Source: Streptomyces sp. S.PB5
GTDB lineage: Bacteria; Actinomycetota; Actinomycetes; Streptomycetales; Streptomycetaceae
Assembly (NCBI RefSeq): GCF_030403745.1
Contig: NZ_JAQMWP010000025.1
Span: 1-64,000, forward strand
Length of the DNA stretch: 64,000 nucleotides
Direction of reading: 5' to 3'
Both the position numbers and the translations under genes were made by a program. The stretch's first letter is position 1. Every line of letters begins with the position of its first letter. The notes below the pieces were generated by a model. It was not told the origin of the DNA. It did no database searches and saw only the letters and a list, made by a program, of their open reading frames with translations. Shown here one piece after another: positions 61,777 to 64,000 of this stretch.

Positions 61777-62523
61777 ATGGACGGCACAAGACCCGAACTG
61801 CGGCTGTTCGTCCTGCACCACGCGGGCGGCTCCCACGTCCCCTACCGCCGCTGGCCCGCCGGGCTGCCGGACACCTGGGACGTGCGGCTGCTCGACGCCC
61901 CGGGCCACGGCCACCTGCTCGATCTGCCGCAGATCTCCGACGCCGGCCGGCTCGCCGACTTCCTCATCGACGCCGTCAAGCCCGAACTCACCTGCCCGTA
62001 CGCCCTGTTCGGGCACAGCATGGGCGCCCTCGTGTCGTACGAGATGACCCGGCGGCTCGTCGGGCGGGGGCTGCCGCTGCCGGTGTGGGTCGGGGTCTCC
62101 GCACGTCCGGCGCCGCAGTCGGCGGGGCCGGTCAGCGCGTATCACGAGCTGCCCGAGGCCGAGTTGCGCAGCCGGCTGCAGGCGCTCGACGGCACACCCG
62201 AGGGGGTCTTCGACGACCCCGAGCTGTGGGCCCTGCTGGAGCCGGTGATCCGGGCCGATCTGCGCCTGGTGGAGAGCTGGCGGCCCGGCCCCGACACCGG
62301 TCCTCTGCCGGTGGCGCTCTCCGCGTTCGCGGGCCGCGAGGACCACTCCGCCTCCCCGGCGCGGATGGCCGGGTGGGAGGAGCACGCCGAGCACTTCCTG
62401 GGTCTGCGGGTCTTCGACGGCGGTCACTTCTACTTCCAGGACGACCCCGGTCCGCTGCTGCGGCAGATCGCCCGGGATGCGGCCACGGCGCTCGACGCGG
62501 CGGGCGCGGCGCGTTCCTTCTGA
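61777..62523 (+). CDS. Type II thioesterase
   Basis: A 248-residue thioesterase: LHHAGGSHVPY near the start, nucleophile GHSMG (Ser81), AGREDH in the aspartate region and GGHFYF histidine. ATG at 61777 follows GAGGGGGAG by a few bases. It is cotranscribed with the SARP gene 20 bases downstream and divergent from the MbtH/LmbU/NRPS unit. A complete triad suggests ordinary editing hydrolysis. It is the fourth free thioesterase of the window, more than usual for one cluster. Confidence 0.88.
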   Translation: MDGTRPELRLFVLHHAGGSHVPYRRWPAGLPDTWDVRLLDAPGHGHLLDLPQISDAGRLADFLIDAVKPELTCPYALFGHSMGALVSYEMTRRLVGRGLPLPVWVGVSARPAPQSAGPVSAYHELPEAELRSRLQALDGTPEGVFDDPELWALLEPVIRADLRLVESWRPGPDTGPLPVALSAFAGREDHSASPARMAGWEEHAEHFLGLRVFDGGHFYFQDDPGPLLRQIARDAATALDAAGAARSF

Positions 62524-62543
62524 AGGCTCGGTGGAGGGAAGAG

Positions 62544-63533
62544 ATGGAGTTCCGCATCCTCGGTCTCGTGGAGGTCCGGGACGAGCAGGCCGGCCGGCGG
62601 ATCCTGCCCGCCGGTGTGAAGCAGCGCGCGCTGCTGGGGGCGCTGGTGGTGAAGGCCGGGCACCATGTGTCCGGGCACCGGCTCATCGACGAGCTGTGGG
62701 GCGACCACCCGCCCGCCAACGCGGCGAACGCGCTGCAGGGGCATGTGGCCCGGCTGCGCCGGCTGCTGTCCGGCCCGGGTGAGCAGGGCTCCGGACCGCA
62801 CGCGCGGTCGCCGTGGATCGCCACCACTTCGCGCGGCTACACCCTGCGGCTGGGCCCCGTGGAGACGGACGCCGCACGCTTCCAGCGCCTGACGGGCGAG
62901 GCCCGGCGGGTCCTGCCCGCCGACCCGGGCCACGCCGCCGAACTGCTGCGCCGGGCCCTGTCGTTGTGGCGCGGGCCGGCGCTGGAGGGCAGCGTGCTCG
63001 GCGACATCTGCGCGGCCGAGGCCGCCCAGCTGGAGGAAGGCCGGCTGACCGCGCTGGAGATGATGTACGGCGCGTGTCTGCGCACCGGGCGGCACCGTGA
63101 GATCACCGGTGAGCTGGTCGAGCTGATCACCGACCATCCGTTGCGGGAGAAGTTCTACGACCTGCTGATGGTCGCCTTCTACCGCTGCGGCCGGCAGGCG
63201 GAGGCGCTCGGCGTGTACGACCGGGCCCGCGGCCGTCTCATGCGCGAACTGGGGGTCGAGCCGGGCCCCGGTCTGCGCGGTCTGCGGGAGGCGATCCTGC
63301 ACCACGATCCCGCCCTCGCCGCCTCGGCGCGCCCCTTCCCGGCCGATCTGCCCTGGGCCTCCCCGCAGCACGCCCGGACCGCGCCCACGACGGCCGAGGA
63401 CGCGGTCCTGCCCCTGTGCGAGGAGATCGCCCGGCTGCACCGCCGGATCGAGCGGCTGCAGTCGGAGCACACCCAACTGCTGCGCCGTTTCGACGAGTTG
63501 ACGGCGGGCGCCGCTCAGCGGGTGACGGGCTGA
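62544..63533 (+). CDS. SARP-family transcriptional activator
   Basis: A 329-residue Streptomyces antibiotic regulatory protein. The N-terminal OmpR-type winged helix spans about 1-100 (MEFRILGLVEVRDEQ, KQRALLGALVVKAGHHVSGHRLIDELWG, NALQGHVARLRRLL), and the bacterial transcriptional activation domain about 100-260 (RFQRL, LWRGPALEG, LREKFYDLLMVAFYRCGRQAEALGVYDRARGRLMRELGVEPGPGLRGL). A short C-terminal helix (IARLHRRIERLQSEHTQLLRRF) could be a coiled coil. GGAGGGAA precedes the ATG at 62544; the open frame to 61182 in phase is not coding. SARPs recruit RNA polymerase at 11-base heptamer repeats; such an array lies at 32482-32521. Confidence 0.93.
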   Translation: MEFRILGLVEVRDEQAGRRILPAGVKQRALLGALVVKAGHHVSGHRLIDELWGDHPPANAANALQGHVARLRRLLSGPGEQGSGPHARSPWIATTSRGYTLRLGPVETDAARFQRLTGEARRVLPADPGHAAELLRRALSLWRGPALEGSVLGDICAAEAAQLEEGRLTALEMMYGACLRTGRHREITGELVELITDHPLREKFYDLLMVAFYRCGRQAEALGVYDRARGRLMRELGVEPGPGLRGLREAILHHDPALAASARPFPADLPWASPQHARTAPTTAEDAVLPLCEEIARLHRRIERLQSEHTQLLRRFDELTAGAAQRVTG

Positions 63534-63660
63534 GCCACCCGCCCCGTTCTCGTGCGCGGCCTTGAACAAGCTATCGGCACCCGGCACGGGTGACCTACCT
63601 TCGTCGCACCCCCCACAAGTACGACATCAGCCAAGTACGGACGATTTTCAGGAGCGGGGA

Positions 63661-64000
63661 ATGACGAAACGGACGAGCCCGAGGGCCGGCCTGGTGGGTC
63701 TGGCGGCGGTCGCGATCACGGCGACCGCCTTCACGGGCCCCGCCCGGGCGGCGCAGGACACGACCGGCGCGGGCGGCCACGAGGCGACACGGCTCGCCCT
63801 GGAGGCGGCCGTCACGGCCGGTGTCCCCGGGGTCACCGCCGAGGCACGGGACGCGGGCGGGGTCTGGAAGTCGGCCGTGGGCGTGGGCAACCTGCAGACG
63901 GGCGAGCCGCGCGGGAAGAACGACCGGTTCCGGGTCGGCAGCATCACCAACACCTTCGTGGCGACCGTCCTGCTGCAGATGGAGGCGGAGAAGAAGATCG
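63661..64000 (+). CDS. Secreted serine-hydrolase-like protein (beta-lactamase/transpeptidase fold), N-terminal part
   Basis: The first 113 residues; the gene runs off the right edge. A signal peptide is clear (MTKRTSPRAG basic start, LVGLAAVAITATAF core, cleavage after ARA near residue 31). The mature part begins like class C beta-lactamase / D-Ala-D-Ala carboxypeptidase relatives, and FRVGSITNTF matches the active-site motif SxxK, but with Asn97 in place of the lysine after Ser94 (AAC codon at 63949-63951). GGAGCGGGGA lies just before the ATG. It begins 127 bases after the SARP and probably lies outside the cluster. Confidence 0.78.
   Translation, partial: MTKRTSPRAGLVGLAAVAITATAFTGPARAAQDTTGAGGHEATRLALEAAVTAGVPGVTAEARDAGGVWKSAVGVGNLQTGEPRGKNDRFRVGSITNTFVATVLLQMEAEKKI

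Noticed and set aside
61182..62543. An in-phase extension of the SARP frame by about 450 codons
   Set aside because: It overlaps the thioesterase gene and has no domain; the ATG at 62544 has a strong ribosome site and opens the SARP helix-turn-helix.

Overview
This 64-kb window is GC-rich with actinomycete codon use (third positions almost all G or C), and its gene types point to Streptomyces or a close relative. Nearly all of it is one hybrid polyketide/non-ribosomal-peptide cluster with a housekeeping left edge. The left edge (1-2011) is a 2-oxoacid:ferredoxin oxidoreductase operon (korA, and korB cut by the window end). At 2378-4794 lie a type II thioesterase and an alpha/beta-hydrolase/MerR pair behind a textbook MerR-type promoter, perhaps leaderless.

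Minus-strand unit A (28813 down to 4818): free carrier protein, P450, cysteine-nucleophile thioesterase, KSQ loading module, three single-module PKS proteins, and a C-A-T NRPS with a degenerate A domain. The PKS reads as propionyl starter, then methylmalonyl with KR (its DH lacks the catalytic Asp), then malonyl with DH/ER/KR, then methylmalonyl with no reduction. This gives an alpha-methyl beta-keto acid with a delta-hydroxyl, which can close to a 6-ethyl-5-methyl-2-hydroxytetrahydropyran, the acyl type of azinothricin/dentigerumycin-family depsipeptides.

Minus-strand unit B (60907 down to 30743): MbtH-like protein, LmbU-family regulator, free A domain, free carrier protein, FAD hydroxylase, two C-A-T-E-C-A-T NRPSs, two paralogous C-A-T-TE NRPSs, a type II thioesterase, and a DrrAB-type ABC exporter. 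Three A domains read a code close to DVFSVAxYAK, which I associate with piperazate; one reads as threonine. A FAD monooxygenase gene (29072-30586) faces the opposite way between the two units. The right edge holds a thioesterase-SARP pair and the start of a secreted serine-hydrolase-like protein.

Working model (inference): the PKS chain is condensed onto a first residue, probably beta-hydroxylated, that reaches the degenerate C-A-T module in trans from the carrier/P450/Cys-thioesterase cassette. The large NRPSs then add D-Piz-X-D-Piz-L-Piz, and one or both C-A-T-TE proteins add the last residue(s) and cyclise. One terminal module gives a hexadepsipeptide, both give a heptapeptide. No piperazate supply genes are visible, so they should lie outside the window. 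LmbU-like, SARP and MerR regulators are all present.
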